64,000 nucleotides of DNA from Parascedosporium putredinis (GCA_949357655.1 CASHTG010000011.1:248001-312000); one strand, 5' to 3'. Shown: positions 1 through 11,672, counted from the stretch's first letter. The notes: generated by a model not told the origin, from the letters alone. A program made the numbers and translations.

Positions 1-1419
1 ATCACCGCCAAGGCGACCATATCCATTGTCCTTGCCAGTCTAGCGTTAGCGCAATGTCATATTTTTACGAGTTCAAGCGATGCGCCTACCTTTCTAGCCT
101 CCCACCACATTTGGAACACTCCCGCTCACGGCGAGCAGATAGTCCATGATGACGATTCGTGTGCTCGGTTTCATTGCAGGGACGAGATTCTCCAAAATTC
201 GAGTGACATACTTATCCGACCAGTCGTGGACGACAAACCGAAACATAAAGATATCGGCGTCCTTCACTGTCTGCGTGGCGAGAAAGTCGTGTTCCATGAA
301 TGTGATGCGAGACGATATGGATAAGTCTCCCTCCGCGGTTTCCTGTAGGGATCTACGTCCGCCAGCAATAACCTCTGGGAGGTCCTGAACCATGAAGCGA
401 AGCTTTGGGTGCTGCTTGGCGATGGATACACATACGTGGCCATGGCCCCCTCCCATCTAAAAGGGAACGCAAACTTTGTCAGCTTGACAGGCAGAGATAT
501 GATGTAGAGGCGAGTCTCTCTGTGAAGACCCAAAGACACTCCGTGCCAGGTAAACAACCACTTCATTAGACTTACATCAACCACAAGTCCATCTCCGAGA
601 GCAGCCCAGTCGATGGCAGGACCCGCTAGGAGGTTCGTATTGTGCTCCCGGACTCCCATTTTGGTGCCCGACATGACAAATCCAAGTAACCCTCGCATCG
701 CCTTCAGCTCTTTGCCATGCGCAGGGTTCCTTATAAATCCGAGGTAGTCCTCTTCAGTGTCGAAGGCGATGTTGAATGCAGTCTCGCGAGGCTCCTCAAG
801 GCTCCCATACCGAAGCATCGCATGGTCTGTCGAGCCAGCCGTAGAAAGAAATCGTTCATCCAAGCACGTGGCTAACGACTCCCGTACTGCGGCGCTTTCA
901 ACGAGAGCCCGTGAAGGCGCGGTGTGTGAGACCATTCCCGACGCTTCATCGACAACGAATACACGATATGTCGATGCATGTTTGATTAGTCTGCTCACAA
1001 ACTCTTTATCAAGACTTGCTGTGGCCGCGATGTTCTCAAACGATACGGCTTGGTTGATTGGCACGGCGTCTGGGATTGAAAATCTTTGCAGCATCCGTAG
1101 AGTTGCGATATAGTAAGGATACTAACATGGCACTTAGTGGCTTCTATCTAACTACTGAGGCAAGGTGTATACATGAACAAACTGTGAGGGCAGGCCAAAC
1201 CAGCATCGCTGCTGGCCCAAGGACCAGATCATGGAGTGTATTAGTCGAGTCTAACAGAGCGGTACGGGCTGATTTGACGTCTTGAGGTGCAGACTCCGGT
1301 ATTGGGACCAGTGGCCCATCTCTATCTAGAGACGGCGCGTGAAGATGTTCTGCAGCAATGTAATCGTCCAGTACCTTGCAATAATTGGATATCTGCTGGG
1401 CTAACGCGGTGAATGACAT
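1..1419 (-). CDS. Fungal SAM-dependent O-methyltransferase (3' end outside window)
   Basis: The predicted protein matches the fungal plant-type O-methyltransferase layout. Exon 1 (1419 to about 1180) carries the N-terminal helix with LLDSTNTLHDLVLGP. Exon 2 (about 1112 to 576) carries the winged-helix dimerisation part (SFENIAATASLDKEFVSRLI) and the start of the SAM fold (DWAALGDGLVVDV). Exon 3 (456 to about 106) carries the glycine motif MGGGHGHV, QDLPEV, and the DWSDKY region near the catalytic histidine. Intron 575-457 has a clear GTAAGT donor and a TTTTAG acceptor. After VPNV an intron at about 105-33 is inferred, followed by MDMVALAV, the usual family continuation, so the C-terminus lies left of base 1. 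Such enzymes methylate hydroxyls of small aromatic metabolites; the substrate cannot be told. It lies in tandem with the AsaB-like gene on the same strand, which suggests a metabolite locus. No frameshift was seen here. The exact intron-1 donor is uncertain. Confidence 0.85.
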
Positions 1420-1781
1420 TGTGCCAATTCTCGCGTTGGTAACAGTGCGAGATGGATGGAAACTGGGATTTTGCTTTTACAATTGGTTTTCATAGGTCGC
1501 CCGAGAACGGAAGGCAAGAACAGGGGCCAACGTGAGAAGAGGGAACGTCAAGGATGTCTGGTCCCATGTCTTAGTCCACAAGTGCTGAGTGGCATGTGAA
1601 ACGATGTGATATTTATGCAGACGATGTCTCTCAAAGGTGAATTCGGGCTACACAAGCCATCGCCTGACATTAGAACCAGCGAATAGGGTTGCAGAGAATG
1701 AACATGTTCGGTATGCATCCCAAAATTTCCCATATTGTATGTGAATGTATCTGTACAACCCTCTCATGGTCCCCCGAGTCT
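1420..1781. other. Intergenic: downstream of the AsaB-like gene and upstream of the methyltransferase
   Basis: This stretch of about 360 bp holds the 3' flank of the AsaB-like gene and the promoter of the methyltransferase. No convincing ORF or TATA element was seen. Confidence 0.5.
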
Positions 1782-2930
1782 TCAATCACGGCTCGAGAAC
1801 ACAAAGAGCCTTACCTCGATACTTTCCCGAGCTTGCTCAGGAGGCACGGACTTGAGCTTGAACGCAGTGTGCAGACATCCCACTAATGTACCGAGGGATG
1901 GATTAGCCTTTTTTTTCAGTGTTTCTGGCAAGGCGCCAAGTCTTTGATTTCGCGAGACGATAGGAGGGGCCTTACTTGTCGCTTCTGACGCATCCGGATC
2001 CTCCAAGTGGGCGGAGTCGAAAATTTTGAAGATGCAGACTTCTTTGTTGGTCATATGGCTAAGATAGTAGAACTTGTAGTTTTCGTTCCACTTGGCTAAA
2101 TAGCTGAGTCTCACGAGCTCGGGCGTGACGAATTCCAGCTCGACAACGTCGTCCTTTCCGGTCGTCCGCGCGTCGCAGACTGCGAGGGGCCAGTCCTCGA
2201 CGACGCTGCTGATCGGACGCCACACGCTACATGTATGATGGGGTTAGATCTTGATGCCCGGCCCGTTGCAGGAACTCTTACTTGAAGATCTGCACCCTGT
2301 ACTGCCCAAGCAGTTCGTCCATGTCCTCGTCCGGCAGGGCGAGTCTCAGTCGGTCGAGAACACCGGCAGGGCTCTGGTCTGGTTGATTATAAACATTCAA
2401 GGCACGTAGAGGGGTGGTCGGGGAGTTGGGCACCGACCTATATGCACGACATCTGCCGGCTTGATTTTCGTCATCCTACCTTTGTCCAACCCTTCAAGTA
2501 TGTCATCGGTGTGCACTTTGCGAAGCTATCCCGCTCCGAAAAAGGTTAGAGCGTTGCGGAACGGGTAAGATCCCCAGGGCAGACAAGACATACGCGCCAG
2601 TCAAATATCTCGCACCGTTTCACGGCGGCGCCGGACCCCAGCTCTTTTTGAATAAGTGCCTTGACCTGGGAAGATATGCGCCGGTGATGTGCGACTCCAC
2701 ATCCCAGCTGATTGGCGACGGCGACCACGACCGGAAAATAAAGCCCTGCTTGTCAAGGGAGAATTCCTCGGGACAGGCGCGCGCATCCTTGATCAGCTGC
2801 TCGGGGCCGAGCGTGTAACTCAGATTCGACGTCTGATGGAATTTGAAGAACCCTGGGAAGACGATGTAGGGCTTCTGCGTCTCGAACAGGGGGAGTCGCG
2901 GAGATAGTTGAGTCTCACGATCTGGTCCAT
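1782..2930 (-). CDS. AsaB/CmcJ-like oxidoreductase (hydroxylase/desaturase family), two apparent frameshifts
   Basis: This resembles fungal proteins related to CmcJ and the aspergillic-acid protein AsaB, annotated as hydroxylase/desaturase or methyltransferase-like in secondary-metabolite clusters. In order: MDQIVRLNYLRDSP, LFETQKPYIVF, FSLDKQGFIF, YLP/QVKALIQKELG, CEIFDWRV, a spliced VHTDDIL..KPADVVHI, LPDEDMDELLGQYRVQIF, then VWRPISSVVEDWPLAVCDART and the C-terminal CLHTAFKLKSVPPEQARESIEVR. Introns are inferred after FDWRV (GTATGT donor), after VVHI, before VWRP (acceptor at 2227-2228) and after SEATSK. The reading frame changes twice inside the first exon, at a G5 run (2889-2893) and a G3 run (2668-2670, plus strand); each is restored in principle by one more base in the run. 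The start was chosen because MDQIVRLNYL matches the family N-terminus. It is either an assembly-damaged gene or a young pseudogene; the former is favoured. Confidence 0.72.
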
Positions 2931-2999
2931 GGTTGCAAGGTTGGGTGTTCTCGCGCTGGCCGTGGCTAGGTTTCCATCCCTCCCTTCGCCTGGGCACCA

Positions 3000-3005
3000 T
3001 TTATA
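3000..3005 (-). promoter_or_regulatory. TATA-like box upstream of the AsaB-like gene
   Basis: TATAAA on the minus strand lies about 70 bp upstream of the chosen ATG at 2930, at the expected distance for a fungal core promoter. This is positional inference only. Confidence 0.35.
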
Positions 3006-3123
3006 GACAAGAAGTGCGTATTGCACTTTCACTTCGCAACAACATCGCGTATACTATCTCGGTAGCCAGAAACCCCTCAAAACAGTAGCCCGTCGTTGGG
3101 TGTAGTGTGCGTTGGGCATCAAA

Positions 3124-3170
3124 GGCAGGGAGGGAGGTGGGAGGGAGGTGGGAGGGAGGTGGGAGGTGTG
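3124..3170. repeat. Short GGGAGGT tandem repeat
   Basis: An uninterrupted purine/GT-rich stretch with units of the form gggaggtgggagg repeated about three times. It is a low-complexity microsatellite in the intergenic DNA upstream of the AsaB-like gene. Confidence 0.8.
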
Positions 3171-3930
3171 GCGAGTTGTGTCGCACAGCAGTAACATATA
3201 GCGTTGACGAAGATAGATGATCAGTTTTTCACACACGGCCTCCAATGACATATTTCTTTTGGCACACTACCGGTCACAGAGATTGGGCTCAAGGGGCATC
3301 TAAGTGATATCTAGCTCCGAAAGGCAGGAGCCTGATTCCTATCAGAGGGTCAAAGATCAAGTGGCCATCGTCCCGGCCTGGTCTGTGAACGAGAGGGTGT
3401 ATCACTCTACTTGTATGAGCCACCAGGTGGGGGCGAATCCCGCCAATGGATACATGGCAATAAGGTGAAATCGCCAAGCCTGCTTGCACAAGTTCATGTT
3501 GGTCACTAGCCTCCCAAGATGGCTGGTGGGAGCATCAGCCCTCGCCACTCGACCGTGAAGCACATCTAGTGAAGAGAAAAGCGGGGGAGAGAAGGAGGGG
3601 CTGCCTCGGGCATCAACAATCAACACACGAAGTTATTTCCATTCGCCGAAGGGCAGGAGGGGGACAGGGCCGGGGAAAGGGGGATTTTCATGGACGGAAG
3701 ACTTGAAGGTTTCGGCCGTCTATAAATGCTTTGATACCATTCCGACTCCACATGATCCTCCAGAGTGAGATCGCCTGGCAAACCCACACTATCTCTATCT
3801 TCAAGAGTAAAAACATAATACCAAAAGGTGAGAAAAGAAGTCTCCAAGCTGACGTATCCGCATTGGGCTAACGTGCCAACCTCTCAAGCACGCAAACACG
3901 TCAACCGCTCCCCTAGATTCATAGACGCGA
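3171..3930. other. Intergenic, nothing supported
   Basis: Several short overlapping open frames occur on both strands but none resembles a known protein or has a consistent exon structure. Confidence 0.4.
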
Positions 3931-3932
3931 CA

Positions 3933-4148
3933 ATGGATAGCGGAGGAGAGGCCCGTCCCGAGACCAGAGTCTGGGCACAACAGGTCGAGGCAGAAAAGGC
4001 CGCGGACGATCGGAAGCAGCCATGGAAGCAACACCTCGAAGCCGAGGATGAAGCAAAGATGAATCAAGCATCTGCCCCAACGCCATTGCCACAGCCACCT
4101 AACCCGCAACCCGACCCGCCACCGTCACCGCCGCCGCCGACCTTCTGA
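3933..4148 (+). CDS. Possible small proline-rich protein
   Basis: An ORF of about 71 codons starting MDSGGEARPETRVW (an upstream in-frame ATG at 3828 also exists). The first half is charged and rich in Glu, Lys and Ala; the second half is proline-rich and ends in a run of PPP and SPP residues before the stop. It is convergent with the 3' end of the NLR-like gene. No signal peptide, domain or homologue is recognised. The composition looks more protein-like than the other short frames nearby, but chance cannot be excluded. Confidence 0.25.
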   Translation: MDSGGEARPETRVWAQQVEAEKAADDRKQPWKQHLEAEDEAKMNQASAPTPLPQPPNPQPDPPPSPPPPTF

Positions 4149-4461
4149 TAGTCCACCGATTCAGAGATACCGGGCTGCTGCAGGACTCTAAGATGTCCAA
4201 GGGCCAGGTTCTGGGTGTTCTTGGCATCGGTTGAATAAATTGCGAAAAAGAACAAAGAGAGGTAACGGATTTAAGTAGAACCAGCGGGGCATGTTCCAAG
4301 GGGTCAAAAGAGCGAAACTAAGTGAAAGCGCATAACATCACTTGGAGGTTCCGTCTAGGTGATGTGAGTCACGCCCTGTTAATTAGCCGCTCTAGATATT
4401 GAATAGAAGGTCGTGCTTTCGTTTATCTATGTCGGTATGTCTAAATCATCGCCGCCCATGT

Positions 4462-7400
4462 CTACCTCCCCTTCAGGGGATCGGGAACAAGATGGTAGAT
4501 TGTTGTAGTTGTCTTTAGCAATTCCGCCAATTCTTGCGTGGGCAAAACGCCTTTGTCCGGGCCCAAAGAAGCCAAGAGCTCGCGGCATACCTCGTTGAGG
4601 TCGTTGCTCATCCTCGAGGGTGGCAGGCGGTGGGTGAAGATCGACCGCCCTGCTTCAGTGGGAACGATGTGATCATACATGGCGTCCTGGTCAGGAACCG
4701 GCACATCTACAGGCCAGTATGTGGCGTAGGTTGCCCAGGACACGGCTCGCACCCATTCTGCCTCCTCCAATAGCCCTCGGGCCTCGACATGTTCCCCTTT
4801 AAGGAAAAGGACTTTTGCAAGCCAGTACTTGGCCCGCGCAATCGCTTCCTCGGTCCAATCGTCTGTTCTGCAAAGGGCCGTTCTCAGATATATCCTATGA
4901 GATGATTAGGGGTCTGCAAAGTCCGCAAGGGGAGGTTTGAATAGGGAAGCATACTCTGCCATGTGGATATTGTCCCTCTTCAGCTCCAGGATCGCTAAAA
5001 GGTAATACGTGTCGAGCGTGCTTCTACCCGAGGGCCCGAAAAGCCTTGTTCGCATCTCCAGGACCATTGAGAGAGTAGCGTGCGCTTGCTCCAGCCACCC
5101 ACACGTCATGAGGATATTGGCATGGAAGAAGTGATAGCGAATCATGATGACGGTGTACGTGGGATCGCGCGTGATATCCTCAGCATCTACTTGCCATTCT
5201 TGGGCTTCCGCCAGGCGGCCCAGGGCAGCGTAGGCGATGTGTTTGTTGCGGACCTGTTCGTAGCACGCGATGGCTGCTTGTGAAGTCGAGCCTAGGAGCT
5301 TTGTCTTGATCATGATGGCGAGATCTGCGTAGAGAATAACATCCTCGTAGCATTCGTAATCTAGTAAGATCACCGTCATGTTTCCCCAGGCGTTGGCGTA
5401 GTTCCACAAGTCATCTTGGGTGATATCCGCTGCCGCGGATTTGTTCAAATGGTCTTGCCGCAAAGCGACCGCCATAGCGTAGTGGTACAATGTCTTTTGC
5501 CGGTGAGGGATGCCGTAGGTATCGCGCACTGCCCCGGAAAGAGTGTGGATATCGGCCCGGATGGACTCGTGGGAAGAGGTAAAGACTTCGCAGGCCGTTT
5601 CTGCGGCGTCCGAGGCTCGGAGCGCGGCTTCAAAAATATTACGCTCGTAGAGGTAATTGGAAAGATCCGAGAGTAGCGTGGCGTATTCGATTGAGCACTG
5701 CGGGGCTTGTGCAGCGGACTGGTGCATGCTCATTATGCTCATCACCTGCGGCGAGTACCTTTCGCATTTCTCCCAAATATCGTTTTGGGGGAACTGAACG
5801 GGCGATTGGCGCGGAAACAGGCGACGTGTCAGCGTCACAGCGACATCGAATACTTGCTGAAGCCTGCCCTCTTCTTGGTTCGGGAGCTGTGTCTGCAGTC
5901 GAGACTGCAGAGATCTGTGCATGAATAGATCGCCGCCGGCAGCCTGCTGCTGCTGGCGGCGACAATCTATCAAGTGTCTGGCGGTTAATTTGGAGATAGT
6001 CTCCCGGAGGCTGCATGTGCTTCCTGTTAGTTGTTTCGCGCGCTTTCATCCAGCTGGCGGACTACTTGTGTTTGTGTCTTCTGTCTGTTTTCTTAATGTT
6101 CACTTTGGATCCCCCAGTGCCTAAGAGATGTACATGTACTCACCCTAGGTCACCCTCCACGCCAAGAAAATTCAGCAGGACGGCGTCCTCGTCCGTTTTG
6201 TAAAAAGCATCTCCTCCGGGATACCCTCTGGACTTAACATGGAGAGAACTTGAGCCAGCTTTGATGACGGCGTATCCAGTTTCAGGAGGGTGAACTCGTG
6301 GGCCACGCGTAGGGGCTTATCGTACGGGTATACCGCGTTATCCTGGTTCAGTATCTGATTGACATGCTTCTGCTCCTTGAGGAGGTGCGCAAAGTCTCCG
6401 AGACTAATGTTGGAGAGTTGGATGAAGCCTGCGATGTGCACGATTGATAACGGGTGCCCATGAAAGGTCGCGGCTATCATGTTGGCCTTTGGGAACTCTT
6501 GGCTGTAGTGCTGATCGCCCAGCTCAATCTGGTCGACGAGCAGCATAGCGCCCTCTGCCGGGGACAAGGGGGCGAGGGCGATAGCCGATACGGTGGTTCG
6601 CCCAATGTTGGCTGCTTGAGAGGTGATCAACACAGAGCCGCTGGCACAGGCCGGCCAGTACGCATTCAGGTCCTCCCTCCGGTGGACGTTGTCGAAGATG
6701 AGGAGCCACTGCTTGGCTTCAACTCGGGGTTAGCGGCGCAAGGGCGAGGGGGTTGATCGGATACACGCGCGACTTACTCGTCGTCTCTAGCACATTCTTC
6801 GCAGCCTCCACGGCCGCTCTGGTCGGGGCGCCCCGGGCCACAGGGATGCCCAGGAGCCGGGCGAACTGCGCCATTCCGTTGGCGAGCTCCGGCTCTGAAT
6901 CGGCGCAGACCCAGGCGATGTAGTCAAAGTGTTGGCGATAGCGATACGTGTACTCGATCGCGAGCTGGGTTTTGCCCATGCCGGCCCTCGCGTGGACGAC
7001 GCACGATCGTTGCTTGACGGACGTGTCGTGGGGTGCGCCGGTCATGTATTCATGGAGCTGCGCTAGCACTTCGTCGCGAGCGCAGAATCGGGGGTTCTGG
7101 GGGAACGGCACGCTGCAACGCGGCGGCGGCGGCTGTCCCGGTCCGGCCCCTGCCGGTCCGGCGGTGGGGTGCGGGTCCCCCCACTCCGGCTCCCGGGTTT
7201 AGAAGAACTCGCACGCTGCGGACCAGTTCGACGTCGACGGCGACACCGCGTTCCAGGTGGAATTGTTCGCACTGTCGGGCGATGTTGGCTTCGTGACGCT
7301 TGAAGTCGTGGTTCAGCGAGGGCCAGAACATCCTGAGCATGATACCTTGAGGTACATGGAAGTTAGGTGGGTGCAAAAAGCATCTGTGTGGATCTTGCGA

Positions 7401-8062
7401 TCGAAAAAGAAACCCTAGAAACAAAGCAAGGAAACAAAAGCAAGAAAAGGGAAAAGAAGCAAAGATTAGAGAATACGTAGACTAACTACTAGGGAACCTA
7501 TGGAAGAAGATGATGGCTTCGATACAAAAACCAACATAATCGACAATGAGTAGCCTGACGCAACTATCGAGTGCTTGATTTCCCGGAAAGAGTGTCGTAA
7601 ATATGTCGAGCTTCGGCATGAGCTGAGCCATGCGTTCAATCATGGATGCAATATCCTCCACGAGGCTAGCGTATCTCTGCGCGACCTGACGGCAGTCCCC
7701 CAAGCCCCCGGAGTTACCGTGTTAGTCCGCGTCAGGCTCGGGCGGGGATCACTGACACAAGGACTTACCGCTAGAAGGACCTGAATAGAGCCCCAAACAA
7801 GCCCCGCGATGGCCCCGCCACCTTGCACCATGGTGGTGATGGCCCTGATAAAATGGCCGAACTCACTGAGAACAGGCCCCAGCTTCATCGCAACACGGGG
7901 CAGGTACCTGCGACCGTATTCGGCTTTCGCTGATAGCATCCAAGTCTGCAACGAGCCATGGTGCTCGATCTCCTTGAGGATGTGGCGATATTTTGGTTTG
8001 TTGAGGCGTTTCTTTTGCAAGGCCACGGCGGCCCGCCAGCGATCGTCAATTGATGCGCTCAT
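4462..8062 (-). CDS. NLR-like STAND protein: N-terminal helical domain, NB-ARC, TPR
   Basis: A fungal intracellular signalling ATPase of about 1,050 residues. The N-terminal exons (8062 to about 7490; GLVWGSIQVLLA spliced to VAQRYASLVEDI, then FPGNQALDSCVRLL) match the helical domain found before NACHT/NB-ARC in fungi (DUF7708 type). A proline-rich linker follows. NB-ARC starts at FPQNPRFCARDEVL, with the P-loop ARAGMGKTQLAIEY, Walker B WLLIFDNV after an intron at about 6772-6723, and a winged-helix part (PEEML..DEDAVLLNFLG). After the intron at about 6148-6011, ISKLTARHLIDC leads into TPR-like helices (ALRASDAAETA, LYADLAIMIKT, EMRTRLFGPSG, KYWLAKVLFLKG). A last intron is near 4951-4896. Such proteins sense ligands through the C-terminal repeats and trigger downstream responses, often in non-self recognition. 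Two frame breaks occur: a 5-base T run (6202-6206) and a 6-base G run (7177-7182). The linker frame is the least certain part. Confidence 0.8.
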
Positions 8063-8948
8063 TGCTTTGCCGGCTCCTCTTGTTGTGGCATCATGGATTT
8101 CAGTATATGTGTGTTCCCAGACTTATATGTCAATAATGGTTTTGCACATTTCACGCCGATTATTACATGTAGGCCTGACACGATCACCGGGGAATGGGCG
8201 ATGGGCGTTAATGACTCGTCAGGTCAAGTCGCCTCAAGGTGGCCCAAAGTGAGGCGACGATAAGGCAATCCTGGGTGCTCCTGCTGCTCTTCTTCGACGA
8301 CCCGCGGGATAGTTAGGTCGCCGTAAAACCGAGATAGGATGTGCAATTTTTTTCTTCTTCTTTTAATTACCCTTTTACACATATATCACGGTTTGTGAAT
8401 ACAAACGCGTGGTGAGGGTTGTTCACTTTCACTCGTTCCACGTCAGACTTGCTGAAGGGGAGTGAATGTGTCGTAACTCTAGGTACCGGAAATGGTGATA
8501 GATGGAAAATGTATTAGGGGTTGTCCGATTGCATGGAAGTAATGAGATGTACGAAGTAGAAATGTGCCACTTGCAACGAAACTTGATTCGTGATGAAAAA
8601 CCGTGATCGTTCTGTTTCCGAAGAAGGGGGCGCCATTTTTCCCGGGATCACTTTTATAGGAAAACCCGACGACGTGAAAGAAAAAGCAATGTTGGGCTTT
8701 ACAAATGCCTTACATGTACCGAGGTAGTTTACAAATAAATGCCTATATTCAATAGGGTGCTCCAATTGTCGACGGATAGCTTGACTTGTCCTTGGACAAA
8801 CGCCAGACAATGTTTCTGTCGGATTGACTACATGTACCAATAATAATCCCAACTTGGAAGGAATCCAAGCAGCGTTTGCAACCTCCGTTTGAGGGATTGA
8901 AACTGCAATAAACCTGGGCTTGAAAGTGCCATTGATCTATGCAGTAAC
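8063..8948. other. Intergenic upstream of the NLR-like gene
   Basis: The presumed NLR promoter region. It contains three TACATGTA palindromes (8164, 8711, 8829). No convincing coding frame was seen. Confidence 0.5.
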
Positions 8949-8952
8949 CCTA

Positions 8953-9023
8953 CTCGTGCCACGCACCACCCCGCAGGGGTGCTCTCCACCTAATACAAAA
9001 ACAACGCTAAAACAAAATCATAC
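8953..9023 (+). repeat. Left terminal inverted repeat
   Basis: It begins CTCGTGCCACGCACCACC and pairs with the inverted copy at 9528-9597. Confidence 0.85.
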
Positions 9024-9527
9024 TTATAAAAGTAAATAAGATATATCACCACCTATTATAAGTTAAAGTTTTTAAGAATATAATATTATTATTTAGACTT
9101 TTCTCTCTATTAAATGATAATCTAAAGTATTCTATAGAAAATCTAGATTAAATATTAATAATAGTTTAATATAAGTTAAGAACTTAGATATTATTTTAAA
9201 ATAATATCTTAAACATAGTATATTTAAATTCCTTTTAAAATTTATATATTAGCTATTAGCTATCTATAATAAAAAGAATTAATATATAAAAAATATGCCT
9301 TTAAAAGACTATATTTTGTAATTTATAGGATATTTTGAAATATTTATCCTACTATTATTTATCTAGCAATATCTATTTTTATTTTTATTTTTCTTCTTTT
9401 CTTTTATACTATTTTTAATATGATATATATATTTATAAAATAAGGGCTACTTTTATTAAATAGAGAAAAGAATCTAAATAATAATATGTTATATGTTTAT
9501 GAAATTTAAACTTATTTACTTTGTTAG

Positions 9528-9597
9528 TATGATTTTGTTTAGGGTGGTTTTTGTATTAGAGTGGAGAGCACCCCTATGGGGTGGTGTGTGGCACGAG
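9528..9597 (-). repeat. Right terminal inverted repeat
   Basis: On the minus strand it begins CTCGTGCCACACACCACC, matching the left end with scattered transitions. Confidence 0.85.
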
Positions 9598-9599
9598 TA

Positions 9600-10040
9600 C
9601 CAAGTCTAGGTACTCAGATCTAGATAATTCAACCGGATGAGGCTCCTGGGGTGCGGGGTCAGGGGAGAGGTCGGAGTCAGTCCACCCGTGCGATCTAGAG
9701 GGCTGAGACCTGCTCCTGTTGGCGGATGTTTGGACAGACATTCCGAGGGTTGAACAATCCGTGTAGCTCAGTCCAACGGCGTAGGGAGCACAGACGGTGT
9801 GCATGCTGCGCCGTGTCCTCCTTTAGTGATGGGTATATTCTCTGCCCGCTCCCATGCCAATGACCCGGCTGAGCTCTCTCCCGCCATCTCGCTGCTACTT
9901 GAGCGAAAGGGTCCAAGCTTGGGGCAGCCAGCCAACGTAAAATGTAGGTCGCCCTGCCTCTCAGGAAATGACGGCGCAGACATGTTCTTTTTTCCCCTCC
10001 TTTCTTCCCCGAGCTAACCAACGAAACGTCGCGATTGTTA
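9600..10040. other. Intergenic / 5' region of the beta-lactamase-like gene
   Basis: It holds the probable 5' end of the downstream gene: a CTAACC branch point at about 10014 and a TATAG acceptor at 10039-10043 suggest that a short first exon lies here, but its start codon could not be fixed. Confidence 0.45.
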
Positions 10041-10043
10041 TAG

Positions 10044-11672
10044 GAAACTGGAATACGCGCTCGAAGCTCTAGGGCCTCTTCTGACGGAGATTTGCAGGAT
10101 CACGGGGACCCCGGGGATTTCCCTCGGGGTCCTGCACCACGGCGAGGTTTTGCATACGGCGAGCTACGGGTTTCGAGACGTGGAGAGGCGGGTCGCCCCC
10201 GACGCGGAGACGACCTTCCTCATCTGCTCCATGACAAAGGGTTTTACGGCGTCGCTGGTGGGCATGATGGTGGACGAGGGCAGGCTCAATTTCACGACAC
10301 AAGTCCAGGAGATATTTCCCGAGTTCCGCCGAGACGATGCGCAGGCCAACATCACCATTGCCGATCTTCTCAGTCACAGGACGGGCCTGGCTGCCTACGA
10401 CGGGATGTGGCCCAGCTCCGACAATAAGATTCTTCTGGGGCGGTCGGAGGCGATTCCGATCCTCAGCTACGTGCCGGCCGCTAGGCTACTGAGATCCGAC
10501 TTCATCTACAATAACATCGCGTATGAAGTGGTGGGCCAGATTCTCGAAAAGGTCTCTGGCCAGAGCTACCTCGAGCTTCTGCACGAACGCATTATTCGAC
10601 CTTTGAATTTGAATAGGACGTTTTATGCCGAGGAAGCATTCGACGAAAATACGGCCAAGTCGTATGCTGCATTGAGCAACAGATCCGTTTACGAGATACC
10701 GACGTGGGGCCATGGCAAGGACTTGTTGATTGGAGCGGCCGGTGCCATTCGCAGCTCCGTCAGCGACCTTCTCGTCGTGTATAAAGCTGTGATGGACGCA
10801 GGCAATGCGCAGGTTTCGCAGGTTATAGATGCACCCCACGCAACCCTTTCAAACAGATGCCGCATCTCTTGAATGGCCAAATCGGTGTACCGAACAAGTC
10901 GTTGCGGGAATACAGCTACGCCATGGGTTGGATTCGGACACAGCTGCCCGCTGTCGTCGACCTCTTTGCCGACTACGCGCCGCCCGTCCTGGGACACGGC
11001 TCCCCGTCGCGCCTCATGATACATCACCAAGGAAACATACCTGGCAACGTGGGTTACGTGGCGCTGTTCCCCGAAACGACGACCGCGGTGGTCGTGTTGG
11101 GGAATTCGGCGGGCCTGACCGACACCATGAGGCTTCTCGGCCAGATTCTCGTAGAGACCGTCTTTGAAACTGACGTGAATTCTACTCTGTACCTTGAAAC
11201 GGCGCGCAGTGCCTCGTCCAACAACATCCGATTCGTAGCAAAGGTACGTCAAGATTTAATCAATGGCAAGACGATGCAGACGCCCCAGCGCCCGCTTTCG
11301 GCCTACGTTGGCCGCTACTACAACTCGATTGGCAATTTTTTCATCGAGATCAATGATGTAGGTGACAGGTTGCAAGTGGCGTATATGGGGGCGGACCACG
11401 GCACGTTCGACTTGGAACCGTATCAAACGGACAGTTTCTTCTGGTGGCTAGACTTTGACGAAAGCGCAAAGAGGGCAAGGCTGCCGGGATACCCGAAAGA
11501 GTACTTCATCTTGCGGTTTGGCTGCTCTTCTGCTGCTTCCTTTTGGCACGTTGGGGGCGATGTCGAGATGGGATGCGTGACGTGGAAGCACGGGTTTGGT
11601 GTGCCTGGGGAGGGCGAGATCTTTCGAAAGGTTGAGAGGAATCCATGGGATAGGTTGACTGAGCTGAAGTGA
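10044..11672 (+). CDS. Serine beta-lactamase-fold hydrolase (class C / LACTB-like), 5' end unresolved
   Basis: The protein reads KLEYALEALG, then TPGISLGVLHHGE, SYGFRDVE, the active-site SMTK (Ser-x-x-Lys, near 10228) and the YNN motif (Tyr-x-Asn, near 10510) of penicillin-binding-protein/class C beta-lactamase folds. It ends WDRLTELK. In moulds such proteins act as esterases, amidases or thioesterases, often beside metabolite genes; real beta-lactam cleavage is not implied. The frame breaks at a C4 run (10834-10837), where GNAQVSQVIDAP should continue into NPFKQMPHLLNG; one more C restores it. An acceptor at about 10043 suggests that a first exon lies upstream. The length of roughly 540 residues is normal for the fungal family. 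It has no signal peptide in the part seen, so it is probably cytosolic. Confidence 0.8.

Larger units (their letters stand above)
8951..9599. mobile_element. AT-rich element with ~70 bp terminal inverted repeats, Tc1/mariner- or MITE-like
   Basis: The left end (8953-9023, starting CTCGTGCCAC) and the right end (9528-9597) are inverted copies, roughly 85-90% alike over about 70 bp. Each is bordered by TA (8951-8952 and 9598-9599), the target duplication of Tc1/mariner-like elements. The interior of about 500 bp is extremely AT-rich with almost no CpG and no open frame. The mismatches between the two TIRs are largely C/T and G/A transitions (for example ccgcagg versus ccatagg), as repeat-induced point mutation would give. 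It is best called a dead, probably non-autonomous or deleted DNA transposon. Confidence 0.85.

Noticed and set aside
1782..2930. Calling the AsaB-like gene a pseudogene
   Set aside because: Its two breaks have the same homopolymer signature as those in clearly intact families such as the ABC transporter and HET protein.
8514..8852. 112-codon minus frame upstream of the NLR gene
   Set aside because: No motif, contains two octamer palindromes, AT-rich and unlike the coding regions.
10044..11672. True beta-lactam resistance enzyme
   Set aside because: The Ser-x-x-Lys and Tyr-x-Asn motifs define the fold only; fungal members usually act on other substrates.
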